DNA of 64,000 bases from Chimaeribacter coloradensis (GTDB lineage: Bacteria > Pseudomonadota > Gammaproteobacteria > Enterobacterales > Enterobacteriaceae), in the NCBI RefSeq assembly GCF_002858715.1, contig NZ_PJZH01000014.1:55755-119754 (forward strand), written 5' to 3'. The notes beneath the pieces were generated by a model, which had not been told where the DNA came from, made no database searches, and worked only from the letters and a program-made list of their open reading frames with translations. This document shows, piece by piece, positions 63,999-64,000 of the stretch. The stretch's first letter is position 1. Every line of letters begins with the position of its first letter. Position numbers and translations under genes: made by a program.

Positions 63999-64000
63999 CT

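Overview
This window is a stretch of ordinary, GC-rich (by eye near 58-60 %, not computed) enterobacterial chromosome. Almost every gene has an Escherichia coli counterpart in the same relative order, corresponding to the E. coli fbp-to-pheU (about 96 to 94 min) interval. The protein sequences, the twin-LysM AmiB, the orphan Cache-type chemoreceptor and the GC content suggest a non-Escherichia member of Enterobacterales, perhaps Serratia-like Yersiniaceae; that placement is inference. I see no insertion sequence, prophage, integrase, CRISPR array or toxin-antitoxin island. The one classical lysis-type gene pair is the entericidin locus.

Layout. 1-7061: the end of fbp, then ppa, followed by the leftward tamA-tamB-ytfP operon (outer-membrane translocation and assembly module). 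7279-15297: msrA, paeA (ytfL), ytfK, ytfJ, cysQ, cpdB, fklB and ytfB, covering oxidative repair, polyamine export, sulfur and nucleotide salvage, and an OapA-type cell-division factor. 15389-16828: the rpsF-priB-rpsR-rplI ribosomal operon on the minus strand, with a promoter and a leader hairpin that probably binds S6:S18. 16956-17322: a gene-free interval holding a strong plus-strand terminator and a perfect palindrome, which may be a small RNA locus. 17323-22213: yjfP, a chemoreceptor with a near-consensus sigma-28 promoter, the bsmA lipoprotein and aidB. 22332-27961: rlmB, rnr, nsrR, purA and yjeT.

28019-38720 is the leftward nnr-tsaE-amiB-mutL-miaA-hfq-hflX-hflK-hflC superoperon (metabolite repair, tRNA modification, murein hydrolysis, mismatch repair, RNA chaperone, membrane protease control). 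It is followed by the divergent queG. 39874-40090 is a non-coding, AT-rich segment with four DnaA-box-like sequences and an IHF-type site next to three tandem tRNA-Gly genes. It matches the E. coli neighbourhood of the datA replication-control locus and is the most interesting regulatory object here. 40716-46898 carries orn, rsgA, psd and mscM.

46961-54733 joins anaerobic fumarate respiration (frdABCD behind an FNR-like site) to the EF-P system (efp, epmA, epmB), with blc and the two entericidins. 54941-56989 is groSL with a textbook heat-shock promoter. 57231-63781 holds fxsA, aspA-dcuA (aspartate to fumarate plus C4-dicarboxylate exchange, feeding frdABCD), cutA-dsbD and yjdC. The window ends exactly at a tRNA-Phe gene.

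Compared with the E. coli order from memory, several accessory blocks are absent: ytfQRT-yjfF, chpSB, the ula ascorbate operon, yjfI to yjfM and yjfC, yjeMNO, ampC and sugE. The region is therefore a compact core version. I did not find a convincing undescribed multi-gene system; the best leads are non-coding.
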